64,000 nucleotides of DNA from FEN-1191 sp036490715 (GTDB taxonomy: Bacteria > Pseudomonadota > Gammaproteobacteria > Steroidobacterales > Steroidobacteraceae), in contig DASXDL010000042.1 of assembly GCA_036490715.1 (NCBI GenBank), forward strand, positions 6,934 to 70,933, given 5' to 3'. Below the pieces are notes generated by a model, which was given only the letters and a program-made list of their open reading frames with translations, was not told where the DNA came from and ran no database searches. The translations under genes and the position numbers were made by a program. Within the stretch, counting starts at the first letter, position 1, and the number at the start of each line of letters is the position of its first letter. Positions 6,876 through 14,966 of the stretch are shown here, piece after piece.

Positions 6876-8801
6876 ATGACGACCGAGCGCGAAACGCTGG
6901 GCTTCCAAGCGGAAGTCCGCGAACTTCTCAATCTGATGATTCATTCCCTGTACAGCCACAGGGAAATCTTCCTCCGTGAACTGATCTCCAACGCATCCGA
7001 CGCCAACGACAAGTTGCGCTTCCTGGCGCTGTCCGATCCGGCGCTGCTGGGCAAGGACAACGACCTGGCGATCTGGATCGATGCCGACCCCAAGGCCGGC
7101 ACCCTGACAGTCCGCGACCACGGCATCGGCATGAGCCGCGAGGAGGCGATCGAGCATCTGGGCACCATCGCCAAGTCCGGCACGGCCGAGTTCTTCAAGC
7201 GCCTCACCGGCGACCAGCAGAAGGACGCCCAGCTCATCGGCCAGTTCGGGGTCGGATTCTATTCGGCATTCATCGTCGCCGATCGGGTCGAGGTGCTGAC
7301 GCGCCGCGCCGATCTGCCCGATGATCAGGCGGTGCATTGGGAATCGACCGCCGACGGCCAATTCACCGTCGAGACCATCACGCGCTCCGAGCGCGGCACC
7401 AGCGTGGTGCTGCACCTGAAAGAGGACGCCAAGGAATTTGCCGATCCGTTGCGGCTGCGCTCGCTGGTGCGTCGCTATTCGGACCATATCGCCTTCCCGG
7501 TGCGCATGACCAAACAGGGTGAGGCCTCGCTGGACTATGAGGATGTCAACCAGGCGCAGGCGCTATGGACGCGTCCGCGCGCCGACATCAAGGACGAGGA
7601 GTACCGCGATCTGTACGGCCATATCGCGCACGACGGGGCCGAACCGCTTGCCTGGAGCCACAACAAGGTCGAGGGCAAGCGCGAGTACACCAGCCTGCTT
7701 TACATTCCGGCGCGCGCGCCCTTCGACCTGTGGCAGCGCGAAGCCAGCCGTGGCCTGAAGCTGTACGTGCGGCGGGTGTTCATCATGGATGACGCCGAGC
7801 AGTTTCTGCCGCTGTATCTGCGCTTCGTCAAGGGCATCGTCGATTCGAGCGACCTGCCGCTGAACGTGTCGCGCGAGCTGCTGCAGCAGGACCGCGAGGT
7901 GGAGGCGATGCGCTCGGCTCTGACGCGCCGGGCCCTGGAGCTATTGGCCAAACTGGCCAAGGACGAGCCGGAGAAATATGCCCAGTTCTGGCGCGAGTTC
8001 GGCCGCGTGCTCAAGGAGGGTCTGAGCGAGGACCCCACTAACCGCGAACGGCTGCTGCCGCTGATGCGCTACGCCAGCACCGCCAGCGCCGGCAACGATG
8101 AGAGCGTGAGTCTGGGCGACTACGTGGCACGCATGCGCCCGGGCCAGGACCGCATCTACTACCTCATCGGCGACAGCATCGAGAGCGCGCGCGAGAGCCC
8201 GTACCTGGAGCAGCTGCGGCAGAAGCAGGTCGAGGTGCTGCTGCTGGCCGACCGCGTCGACGAATGGGTCATGGGGCAGGTCAGCGAGTTCGACGGCAAG
8301 CGCTTCAAGGATGCGGCGCGGGGCGATCTGGAGCTCGGCGGACTGGCCGACCAGGCTGAGCGTGCCCGCGTTGACGAGGAGCGCAAGGACAACAAGGCGC
8401 TGCTGAAACGCTTCAAGGACGCGCTCGGCGAGCGGGTGACCGAAGTGCGCGTGAGCGAGCGCCTGCGCGATTCGCCGGCGGTGCTGGTGCACGGTGAAGG
8501 CGAGCTGTCGGCGCAGATGCGGCGCATGCTTTCGGCCAACGGTCAGGCCCCGCCAGCGTCCAAACCGCTGCTGGAACTGAATGTGACCCATCCGCTGGTC
8601 AAGCACATGGATACGCTCAAAGCGGCGGACGAGTTCCAGCAGCTGGCGCTGCTGATGTTCGACCAGGCCAGCCTCGCCGAAGACGGGCAGGTGGCAAATC
8701 CGGCGGACTTCAGCCGTCGGCTGAATAATCTGCTGGTGCGGTTGGTCGCAGGCGGCGCCGCTGATCCAACCGATGCCGCCGGCGCGACGGGTGCTGCCTG
8801 A
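6876..8801 (+). CDS. htpG: Chaperone protein HtpG (Hsp90)
   Basis: This 641-residue cytoplasmic Hsp90 chaperone is of normal family length. The N-terminal GHKL ATPase domain shows SHREIFLRELISNASDA, DHGIGMSREEA and GQFGVGFYSAF. The middle domain contains LPLNVSRELLQQD, and a C-terminal dimerisation domain follows. The start MTTERETLGF at 6876 follows a GGTGGGG sequence; a GTG three codons upstream is possible. A sigma-32 promoter lies directly upstream, so heat induction is expected. It is followed by msrB after 52 nt. Confidence 0.97.
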   Translation: MTTERETLGFQAEVRELLNLMIHSLYSHREIFLRELISNASDANDKLRFLALSDPALLGKDNDLAIWIDADPKAGTLTVRDHGIGMSREEAIEHLGTIAKSGTAEFFKRLTGDQQKDAQLIGQFGVGFYSAFIVADRVEVLTRRADLPDDQAVHWESTADGQFTVETITRSERGTSVVLHLKEDAKEFADPLRLRSLVRRYSDHIAFPVRMTKQGEASLDYEDVNQAQALWTRPRADIKDEEYRDLYGHIAHDGAEPLAWSHNKVEGKREYTSLLYIPARAPFDLWQREASRGLKLYVRRVFIMDDAEQFLPLYLRFVKGIVDSSDLPLNVSRELLQQDREVEAMRSALTRRALELLAKLAKDEPEKYAQFWREFGRVLKEGLSEDPTNRERLLPLMRYASTASAGNDESVSLGDYVARMRPGQDRIYYLIGDSIESARESPYLEQLRQKQVEVLLLADRVDEWVMGQVSEFDGKRFKDAARGDLELGGLADQAERARVDEERKDNKALLKRFKDALGERVTEVRVSERLRDSPAVLVHGEGELSAQMRRMLSANGQAPPASKPLLELNVTHPLVKHMDTLKAADEFQQLALLMFDQASLAEDGQVANPADFSRRLNNLLVRLVAGGAADPTDAAGATGAA

Positions 8802-8853
8802 GGTGCAGCGGTGTACGCTTTGGTAAATGCGGCGCAGCCGAGGAGGTGACCTG

Positions 8854-9255
8854 ATGAGTACCGAGAAGCCCGATGAGGCCGAACTGCGCGCGCGCCTGAC
8901 GCCGCAGCAATACCAAGTGACCCAGAACAAGGGCACCGAGCCGGCCTTTACCGGCAAGTACGCCTATAACAAGGAGACCGGCACCTATAGCTGCGTGTGC
9001 TGCGGCCAGGAGCTGTTCAGCTCGGATACCAAGTATGACTCGGGTTCCGGATGGCCAAGTTTCTGGTTGCCGCTCGCGGCTGACCGGGTGCGCACGCACA
9101 CCGATAACTCGCACGGCATGGCGCGTACCGAAGTGACTTGCGGTCGCTGCAACGCACACCTGGGGCACGTGTTCGACGACGGTCCGAATCCTTCGGGCCT
9201 GCGCTATTGCATCAATTCGGCGTCGCTGGGATTCAAGGGCGCGCCGAAGTCCTGA
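8854..9255 (+). CDS. msrB: Peptide-methionine (R)-S-oxide reductase MsrB
   Basis: MsrB repairs oxidised proteins by reducing methionine R-sulfoxide. The 133-residue product has two zinc-binding CxxC pairs (CVCC and CGRC), the SGSGWPSFW substrate motif and the catalytic Cys119 in RYCINSASL. An AGGAGGTGA ribosome-binding site just before ATG 8854 fixes the start and rules out the upstream in-frame ATG at 8827. Placement after htpG groups two protein-quality-control genes, possibly co-transcribed under heat or oxidative stress. Confidence 0.95.
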   Translation: MSTEKPDEAELRARLTPQQYQVTQNKGTEPAFTGKYAYNKETGTYSCVCCGQELFSSDTKYDSGSGWPSFWLPLAADRVRTHTDNSHGMARTEVTCGRCNAHLGHVFDDGPNPSGLRYCINSASLGFKGAPKS

Positions 9256-9274
9256 CCGCTGCGCCGTCAGTCTG

Positions 9275-9946
9275 ATGCGCCCGGCACGCGCCGAGCCGAT
9301 CTCGATCGACGGGCCGGCCGGAGCGCTCGAAGCGCTGTTGGAACAGCCTGAAGTGGCGACTGGAGCCGCTTGTGCCGTGATCTGCCACCCCCATCCGCTG
9401 CATGGCGGCAGCATGCACAACAAGGTCGTCTATACGCTGGCACGGGCCTGCCAGGAGCGCGGCATGCCGACGCTCAGATTCAATTTCCGCGGGGTTGGCG
9501 CCAGTGCCGGTCGCTACGATGGCGGTCGCGGCGAAACCGAAGATGCGCTGGCGGTCATCGCCAGTGCACGCCGCCGCTGGCCGGACGCGGCCTTGACGCT
9601 CGCCGGCTTTTCCTTCGGCGCGATGGTCAGTCTGGGAGCCGCGGTCAGCGCCGCGCCGGCGCGCGTGATCAGCGTGGCTCCGGCCGTGACCTATCCTGAA
9701 TTCGAGCGCATGCCCCGGCCGCAGTGCCCGTGGCTGATCATTCAAGGGGACGCAGATGAAGTGGTGCGGTGCGCGGATGTGCAGGCATTCGCGGCGCGCT
9801 TTCAGCCACCGCCGCGACTGGTGGTGCTACCGGGCGTGGGGCATTTCTTTCACGGTCGCCTGACCGAGTTGCGCGACGCCGCATTCGAGTTTCTGGGATC
9901 GAGCGACGCGCTTGCGGCCTCGGCCGGAGACGAAGAAGCCCAGTAA
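9275..9946 (+). CDS. Alpha/beta hydrolase (CocE/NonD-like, YheT-like small hydrolase)
   Basis: The 223-residue cytoplasmic alpha/beta hydrolase has CHPHPLHGGSMHNKVV (oxyanion region) and RFNFRGVGAS. The nucleophile elbow GFSFG has Ser113, the GDADEVV segment supplies the acid, and VGHFFHG supplies the catalytic histidine. Proteins of this type are common in proteobacteria; their substrates are mostly unknown. It starts 19 nt after msrB, so it may be the last gene of the htpG-msrB unit. A hairpin terminator begins within its final codons. Confidence 0.85.
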   Translation: MRPARAEPISIDGPAGALEALLEQPEVATGAACAVICHPHPLHGGSMHNKVVYTLARACQERGMPTLRFNFRGVGASAGRYDGGRGETEDALAVIASARRRWPDAALTLAGFSFGAMVSLGAAVSAAPARVISVAPAVTYPEFERMPRPQCPWLIIQGDADEVVRCADVQAFAARFQPPPRLVVLPGVGHFFHGRLTELRDAAFEFLGSSDALAASAGDEEAQ

Positions 9947-9972
9947 AGCTTTGGCCTTACCGGGCTTCTTTA
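9932..9972. terminator. Bidirectional hairpin terminator between hydrolase and HU gene
   Basis: GAAGAAGCCC (9932-9941) pairs with GGGCTTCTTT (9962-9971), and GTAA/TTAC extends the stem with one mismatch; the loop holds AGCTTTGGC. The T-run of the descending arm on the plus strand and the complementary run on the minus strand suit both converging transcripts. It starts inside the hydrolase stop region. Confidence 0.7.
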
Positions 9973-10010
9973 AAGCGGTTCGCCGATAGCTACGCGAGCC
10001 GGTGTGCTTT

Positions 10011-10322
10011 TTAGTTCACCATCGACTTCAGGTTCTTTAGCGGCAGCGCACGCACCTTTTTGCTGGCCGGCTTGGCCTTGAACGTCATCTTCTCACCGGT
10101 GAAGGGATTGGTGCCTTCGCGTGCCTTGGTCGCGGGCCGCTTCACCACCTTCAGCTTCAGCAGCCCGGGCAGGGTGAACAGTCCGTTGCCCCGAAGGCTC
10201 TTCTTGATGATGCCGCTGAGTGATTCGAACACCTCACCCACCTGCTTGCGCGAAAGTTCCGAGTCCTTGGAAATCTGGGCCAGAATTTCCGACTTAGTCG
10301 GTGCCCCACCTTTTTTTGCCAT
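10011..10322 (-). CDS. HU/IHF-family histone-like DNA-binding protein
   Basis: The 103-residue basic protein starts MAKKGGAPTKSEIL, with an AGGAG site 8 nt before the ATG at 10320-10322. It shows the HU fold pattern: helical N-terminus (ILAQISKDSELSRKQVGEVFESL), the GLFTLPGLLKLKVVKRPATK beta arm, GTNPFTGEKMTFKAKPASKKV and a C-terminal helix. It differs from canonical HU in the NPFTGE arm and a lysine-rich N-terminus, like divergent HU proteins of Xanthomonads. It would bend or compact DNA. Two promoter-like elements lie upstream, consistent with an abundant protein. Confidence 0.9.
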   Translation of the reverse strand: MAKKGGAPTKSEILAQISKDSELSRKQVGEVFESLSGIIKKSLRGNGLFTLPGLLKLKVVKRPATKAREGTNPFTGEKMTFKAKPASKKVRALPLKNLKSMVN

Positions 10323-10378
10323 TGGCGAATCTCCTGGAAAATTTGTGCGGATGCAAAAAGCTGCGAAGAGCGGCGCGC

Positions 10379-10406
10379 AACATAGCACACCGCTGCGCCG
10401 ACGCAA
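10379..10406 (-). promoter_or_regulatory. Promoter P1 of the HU-like gene (proximal)
   Basis: On the minus strand TTGCGT (10406-10401) is separated by 16 nt from TATGTT (10384-10379). Transcription would start about 50 nt before the HU start codon. Match to the sigma-70 consensus is moderate. Confidence 0.5.
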
Positions 10407-10444
10407 ATCTTTTTTCGGTTACTTCGGCAGCGAAAATGCCTGCT

Positions 10445-10472
10445 TTTATAGGTCCGCGCGCATCATCGGCAA
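10445..10472 (-). promoter_or_regulatory. Promoter P2 of the HU-like gene (distal)
   Basis: On the minus strand TTGCCG (10472-10467), a 16-nt spacer and TATAAA (10450-10445) form a sigma-70-like promoter upstream of P1. Tandem promoters would suit a growth-regulated nucleoid protein. Confidence 0.5.
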
Positions 10473-10528
10473 AATCGGGTGCGCCGCATGCCATGTTCGT
10501 GAGCAACGCTGCGTCGCAACTGTGCGGC

Positions 10529-11056
10529 TCAACGCAGCAGAATCAAAAGCATTTGAATGATGATGCAGGCCCACAGCGGCGAGAAGTCGATGCCGCCGAG
10601 CGGCGGAATCAGCCGCCGAAACGGCCGCAATGCCGGCTCGCACAGTGACTCCAGCAGTCCCTGGGCCGGTGAATAGGTGCCGGGCGCAATCAGCGACAGC
10701 ATCGCGTAGGTGACGATCGCGAAGAAGTAGATCCACAGCGTGGTGCGCAGGATCTCGAAGGCCGCAAGCTCAATCCATACCAGTGCCGGCGGTGGCCCCA
10801 GGCCCGCCAGCAGCCAGCGTACCGAAACCTGCAGGCCGGCAAATACTGCGGCGGCGACGCACGAGGCCGTATCCAGGCGACCGATCGACGGCAGCAACCG
10901 CCGCAGCGGCACGATGATGGGATTGGTCAGGTGCACGATCGAGCGCGCCAGCGGATTGCGAAAGTCGGCGCGCGACCACTGCAACAGCAGCCGCAGCAGT
11001 ACCGCGATCAGGCACAGCGACAGCAGGGTCTCGATCAAGTAGATCAGCGCATCCAT
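10529..11056 (-). CDS. yggT: YggT family integral membrane protein
   Basis: The 175-residue protein contains two YGGT repeats, each of hydrophobic helices around a conserved NPxxxPLRRLLP- or EPALRPFRRLIPP-like motif (about residues 44-56 and 140-152). YggT proteins are linked to osmotic or potassium stress in some bacteria, but the mechanism is unclear. The ATG overlaps the proC stop by one base (TAATG), indicating translational coupling. yggS-proC-yggT is a widely conserved neighbourhood. Confidence 0.88.
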   Translation of the reverse strand: MDALIYLIETLLSLCLIAVLLRLLLQWSRADFRNPLARSIVHLTNPIIVPLRRLLPSIGRLDTASCVAAAVFAGLQVSVRWLLAGLGPPPALVWIELAAFEILRTTLWIYFFAIVTYAMLSLIAPGTYSPAQGLLESLCEPALRPFRRLIPPLGGIDFSPLWACIIIQMLLILLR

Positions 11057-11925
11057 TACAGTCCTTTGCGGTGCGGGTCGCCGGCAAGCGTATCGGCCAG
11101 CTGTGCGCTGCGCGCGCGCGCGGCCTCGAGCGCTCGGGCGATCAGCGCTTCGAAGCCGGCCTGTTGCAGCACCAATAGTGCCGCTTCGGTGGTGCCGCCG
11201 CGCGAGGTGACCGCGGCACGCTGCTCGGCCAGCGAGCCGTCTTGGTGCACCAATAGCCCGGCGCCGTGCAGGGTCTCCCGGGCCAACAGCATTGCGGTGG
11301 CGCGCTCAAGCCCGAGTGCTTCGGCGGCCTGGGCCATGCTCTCGGCCAGCAGAAAGAAATACGCCGGGCCACTGCCCGACAGCGCCGTAACGATGTCGAG
11401 TTCAGCTTCCGTACGCAGCCACACCGCACGACCCGAGGCTGTCCCGACCAGCTCGGCCAGATCGCGTTGCGCTGCGGTCACGGCGGCGGGCGCGTACAGG
11501 CCGGTGATGCCGGCGCCCAGCAGCGCCGGGCGGTTCGGCATGGCGCGCACGATGCCGATGCCTTGGGGGCACAGGCGCGCAAGGTCGGCGATGCGCAGGC
11601 CGGCGGCGATCGACAGCAGCACCAGCGGCGCGCCGTTCGGCGTCGCGCCGTGGTCCGACAGCGTCGCCAGCGCCGCGCCGGCATCCTGCGGTTTGACGGC
11701 CAGTACCACCAGATCGGCGCCAACGAGGGCCGCGGCATTGTCGGCTTCGGCCACCACACCGAGGTCGCGCTGCAGCCCGGCGCGGCTGGCGGCGGATGGC
11801 TCGCCGACGCGGATGCGGTGCGGGGCTACGCCCTGGCGCAGTAGCCCGGCGATCAAGGCGCGCGCCATGTTGCCGCCGCCGATGAATGCGATTCTGGCCG
11901 TATCCCTGGACTGCATCGGCGGCAT
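11056..11925 (-). CDS. proC: Pyrroline-5-carboxylate reductase
   Basis: ProC catalyses the last step of proline synthesis, NAD(P)H reduction of pyrroline-5-carboxylate. The 289-residue product has an N-terminal Rossmann motif FIGGGNMARALIAGLL, the ALSGSGPAYFFLLAE segment and the C-terminal signature TSRGGTTEAALLVL. The family usually has a proline after the serine (SPGGTT); here it is SRGGTT. ATG 11925 and ATG 11916 are both plausible starts. It lies 8 nt downstream of yggS and overlaps yggT. Confidence 0.95.
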   Translation of the reverse strand: MPPMQSRDTARIAFIGGGNMARALIAGLLRQGVAPHRIRVGEPSAASRAGLQRDLGVVAEADNAAALVGADLVVLAVKPQDAGAALATLSDHGATPNGAPLVLLSIAAGLRIADLARLCPQGIGIVRAMPNRPALLGAGITGLYAPAAVTAAQRDLAELVGTASGRAVWLRTEAELDIVTALSGSGPAYFFLLAESMAQAAEALGLERATAMLLARETLHGAGLLVHQDGSLAEQRAAVTSRGGTTEAALLVLQQAGFEALIARALEAARARSAQLADTLAGDPHRKGL

Positions 11926-11933
11926 TCTAGCCG

Positions 11934-12647
11934 CTACGGTCGCGGACCGAATATCGCGGTGCCGATGCGGAGCAGCGTTGCGCCCTGCTCGATGGCCTGG
12001 CGATAGTCCGCACTCATGCCCATCGACAGCGTATCCAGTCCGCCAATGCGCGCATCGAGCTGCAGCAGTAGCTCGCGCAACGCCTGAAATCCTCGGCGAT
12101 TGTCCTCGACCGTCCGATCAACGGGCAGGATGCACATCAGCCCGCGCAGCTGCAGTTTCGGTAACGCGCGTATGGCGGCCGCCAGTTCGGCGGCGGCCTC
12201 CGGCTCGACCCCCGCCTTGGCAGATTCGTGCGCGATGTTGACCTGGATGCAAACCTGCAGGGCGGGCGCGTAGTGCGGACGCTGGGCTGACAGGCGCTCG
12301 GCTAGCTTCAGCCGATCGATTCCGTGCACCCAGTGGAATCGTTGCGCGATTGCTGCGCTCTTGTTGGCCTGCACCCGGCCGATGAAGTGCCAGGTCAGCG
12401 GCAGGTCGGCCAGCGCGTCGAGCTTCGGCACCGCCTCCTGCAGGTAGCTCTCGCCGAAATCCGTGACGCCGAGCGCGGCGGCGGCGCGAAGTCGCTGCGC
12501 GCCATGACCCTTGCTGACCGCCACGAGTGTGATCGACTCCACAGTCCGGTGCGCGGCCGCGGCGGCGGTGGCGATTTCGGCTCGCACCGAGTGCAAGTTT
12601 GTCGCGATCGGGTCGTCGGCTGACGAAATCTGCGGAGCGATTAACAT
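11934..12647 (-). CDS. yggS: YggS/PLPBP-family pyridoxal phosphate homeostasis protein
   Basis: The 237-residue protein has the alanine-racemase N-terminal barrel fold. The PLP lysine lies in LVAVSKGHG (about residue 46), followed by GESYLQEAVPK, WHFIGRVQANK, VNIAHESAKAG and the phosphate-binding SMGMSADYRQAIEQGATLLRIG region. YggS has no known enzymatic activity and buffers cellular PLP. The SKGH variant replaces the common SKT/SKxxP pattern. It is divergent from pilT, as in Pseudomonas. Confidence 0.93.
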   Translation of the reverse strand: MLIAPQISSADDPIATNLHSVRAEIATAAAAAHRTVESITLVAVSKGHGAQRLRAAAALGVTDFGESYLQEAVPKLDALADLPLTWHFIGRVQANKSAAIAQRFHWVHGIDRLKLAERLSAQRPHYAPALQVCIQVNIAHESAKAGVEPEAAAELAAAIRALPKLQLRGLMCILPVDRTVEDNRRGFQALRELLLQLDARIGGLDTLSMGMSADYRQAIEQGATLLRIGTAIFGPRP

Positions 12648-12649
12648 AT

Positions 12650-12676
12650 TGGTGATCGAGTACCTCCGCTATACTT
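12650..12676 (+). promoter_or_regulatory. Putative sigma-70-like promoter of pilT
   Basis: TTGGTG (12650-12655) and TATACT (12671-12676) are separated by 15 nt, shorter than the ideal 17. The element lies in the 72-nt divergent gap between yggS and pilT. The -10 match is good, but the short spacer lowers confidence. Confidence 0.35.
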
Positions 12677-12719
12677 CATCGGCGGGCCGCTGTCACCGGC
12701 GGGAGGAGCGAGAACCCGA

Positions 12720-13760
12720 ATGGCTGTCGACATTGCGCAACTGCTGGCGTTCGCCGTCAAGAATAATGCTTCCGACCTGCACCTGTCGGCGGGCGTGCCG
12801 CCAATGATCCGGGTCGATGGCGATGTCAAACGCATCAACATGCCGGCACTTACCCATAAGGAAGTGCACGCCATGGTGTATGACATCATGAACGACAAGC
12901 AGCGCAAGGCCTACGAGGAGTTCTTCGAGACCGACTTCTCGTTTGAGATCCCGAAACTGGCGCGCTTTCGCGTCAACGCCTTCAATCAGAACCGCGGCGC
13001 CGGCGCGGTATTCCGCAACATTCCGTCGACCATCCTGAGCCTGGACGACCTGGCGGCGCCCAAGATCTTCCGCGACCTGTGCATGCTGCCGCGCGGCCTG
13101 GTCCTGGTCACCGGCCCGACCGGCTCGGGCAAGTCCACCACGCTGGCCGGCATGGTCGACTACTGCAACGACAACCGTCCCGATCACATCATCACGATCG
13201 AGGACCCGATCGAATTCGTTCACGAGTCCAAGCGCTGTCTGATCAACCAGCGCGAGGTCAAGCGCGACACGCTGGGATTCAGCGAGGCACTGCGCTCGGC
13301 TCTGCGCGAGGATCCGGACATCATCCTGGTCGGCGAAATGCGCGACCTGGAGACCATCCGGCTGGCGCTGACTGCGGCCGAAACCGGCCACCTGGTGTTC
13401 GGAACCCTGCACACCAGCTCGGCCGCCAAGACCATCGATCGTGTGGTCGACGTGTTCCCGGGCGAAGAGAAGGACATGGTGCGCTCGATGCTGTCCGAAT
13501 CGCTGCGCGCGGTGATCTCTCAGACCCTGCTCAAGCGCAATGGCGGCGGCCGCGTTGCCGCGCACGAGATCATGATCGGCACCCCGGCGATCCGTAACCT
13601 CATCCGCGAGGGCAAGATCGCGCAGATGTATTCCTCGATCCAGACCGGCCAGGCGGCCGGCATGCAGACCCTCGATCAGTGCCTCAACGACCTGGTCGCC
13701 AAGGGCGTCGTGAGCAAGGAAGAGGCACGCTACAAGGCCGCGAACAAGGATTCGATGTAA
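12720..13760 (+). CDS. pilT: Type IV pilus retraction ATPase PilT
   Basis: PilT is the hexameric ATPase that depolymerises type IV pili and powers twitching motility. The 346-residue product has the N-terminal PAS-like domain (NNASDLHLSAG), Walker A GPTGSGKS at 132-139, the Asp box ITIEDPIEFVH, Walker B region EDPDIILVGEMRD, the His box (GHLVFGTLHT) and the PilT-specific AIRNLIREGKIAQM helix. GGGAGGAG lies about 10 nt before the ATG. It is first of three consecutive PilT-type genes. Confidence 0.97.
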   Translation: MAVDIAQLLAFAVKNNASDLHLSAGVPPMIRVDGDVKRINMPALTHKEVHAMVYDIMNDKQRKAYEEFFETDFSFEIPKLARFRVNAFNQNRGAGAVFRNIPSTILSLDDLAAPKIFRDLCMLPRGLVLVTGPTGSGKSTTLAGMVDYCNDNRPDHIITIEDPIEFVHESKRCLINQREVKRDTLGFSEALRSALREDPDIILVGEMRDLETIRLALTAAETGHLVFGTLHTSSAAKTIDRVVDVFPGEEKDMVRSMLSESLRAVISQTLLKRNGGGRVAAHEIMIGTPAIRNLIREGKIAQMYSSIQTGQAAGMQTLDQCLNDLVAKGVVSKEEARYKAANKDSM

Positions 13761-13803
13761 GGTGCAGCGGCACCGGGGGCCGCGAGCGCATTAAGAGGCT
13801 GTC

Positions 13804-14958
13804 ATGGATCGCGACCAAGCCATCAAATTGATGCAGGAGCTGCTCAAGCGCGTGGTCGAGAAGGCCGCGTCCGACTTGTTCATCACCGCCAATTTTCCCC
13901 CGGCCATCAAGATCGACGGCGAGATCCGCCCGCAGATGGAGCGCGCGCTCACGGCCGAGCAGTCCGGCATGCTGGTGCGCGCGATCATGAACGACCGGCA
14001 GACCAAGGAATTCGACGCCACCAAGGAATGTAACTTCGCGATCGCGCCGCCCGGCATCGGCCGCTTCCGCGTCAGCGCCTTCGTGCAGCAGGGGCATATC
14101 GGCTGCGTGATTCGCCAGATCAACGCCAAGATTCCCTCGTTCGAAGAGCTCGATCTGCCCTCGATCCTGAAGGAAGTGGTGCTGTCCAAGCGCGGCCTGG
14201 TGCTGGTGGTCGGTGGCACCGGCTCGGGCAAGTCCACCACGCTGGCCTCGATGGTCGGCTACCGCAACGACAAGACCCGCGGTCACATCGTCACGATCGA
14301 GGACCCGGTCGAATACGTGCACCAGCACAAGGGCTGCGTGATTACCCACCGCGAAGTCGGCGTCGACACCGAAACCTGGCTGGCGGCGCTCAAGAACACC
14401 CTGCGCCAGGCACCCGACGTGATCCTGATCGGCGAGATCCGGGATCGCGACACGATGGAGTACGGCATCCAGTTCGCCGAGACCGGCCACCTGGTGCTGG
14501 CGACTTTGCACGCCAACAGCTCCAACCAGGCGCTCGACCGCATCATCAATTTCTTCCCTGAGGAGCGGCGCGAGCAATTGTTGATGGACATGTCGCTCAA
14601 CATCCGCGCGCTGATCTCGCAGCGACTGATTCCGCGCGAGTCCGGCACCGGCCGCATCGCGGCGATGGAGATCATGCTCAACTCGCCGCTGATCCAGGAC
14701 CTGATCTTCCGCGGCGAGGTCGCCAAGATCAAGGAAGTGATGTCGCGCTCGACCCGCATCGGCATGAAGACCTTCGACCAGGCGCTGTTTGAGCTGTACG
14801 AACAGGGACACATCTCGTACGAGGATGCGCTGCGCAATGCCGATTCGAAGAACGAGCTGCGGCTGCGCGTCAAGCTGGAGAGCAAGCGCGAGAACAAGCC
14901 GGTCGAGCCCGACGGCGATCTGAGCATTGCAGAAGAAGCAGAAGGCAAGAACTTTTAG
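13804..14958 (+). CDS. pilU: PilT-like ATPase PilU
   Basis: PilU is an accessory retraction ATPase that assists PilT. The 384-residue product has KAASDLFITANF-type N-terminal motif (with S in place of A), Walker A GGTGSGKS at 137-144, TIEDPVEYVHQHKGC, APDVILIGEIRDRD and GHLVLATLHANS. A charged C-terminal extension after about residue 350 ends in an acidic segment, as in known PilU proteins. It follows pilT by 43 nt, which contain a small GGTGC/GCACC hairpin and an AGAGG ribosome-binding site. Confidence 0.93.
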   Translation: MDRDQAIKLMQELLKRVVEKAASDLFITANFPPAIKIDGEIRPQMERALTAEQSGMLVRAIMNDRQTKEFDATKECNFAIAPPGIGRFRVSAFVQQGHIGCVIRQINAKIPSFEELDLPSILKEVVLSKRGLVLVVGGTGSGKSTTLASMVGYRNDKTRGHIVTIEDPVEYVHQHKGCVITHREVGVDTETWLAALKNTLRQAPDVILIGEIRDRDTMEYGIQFAETGHLVLATLHANSSNQALDRIINFFPEERREQLLMDMSLNIRALISQRLIPRESGTGRIAAMEIMLNSPLIQDLIFRGEVAKIKEVMSRSTRIGMKTFDQALFELYEQGHISYEDALRNADSKNELRLRVKLESKRENKPVEPDGDLSIAEEAEGKNF

Positions 14959-14966
14959 GCGTCGAC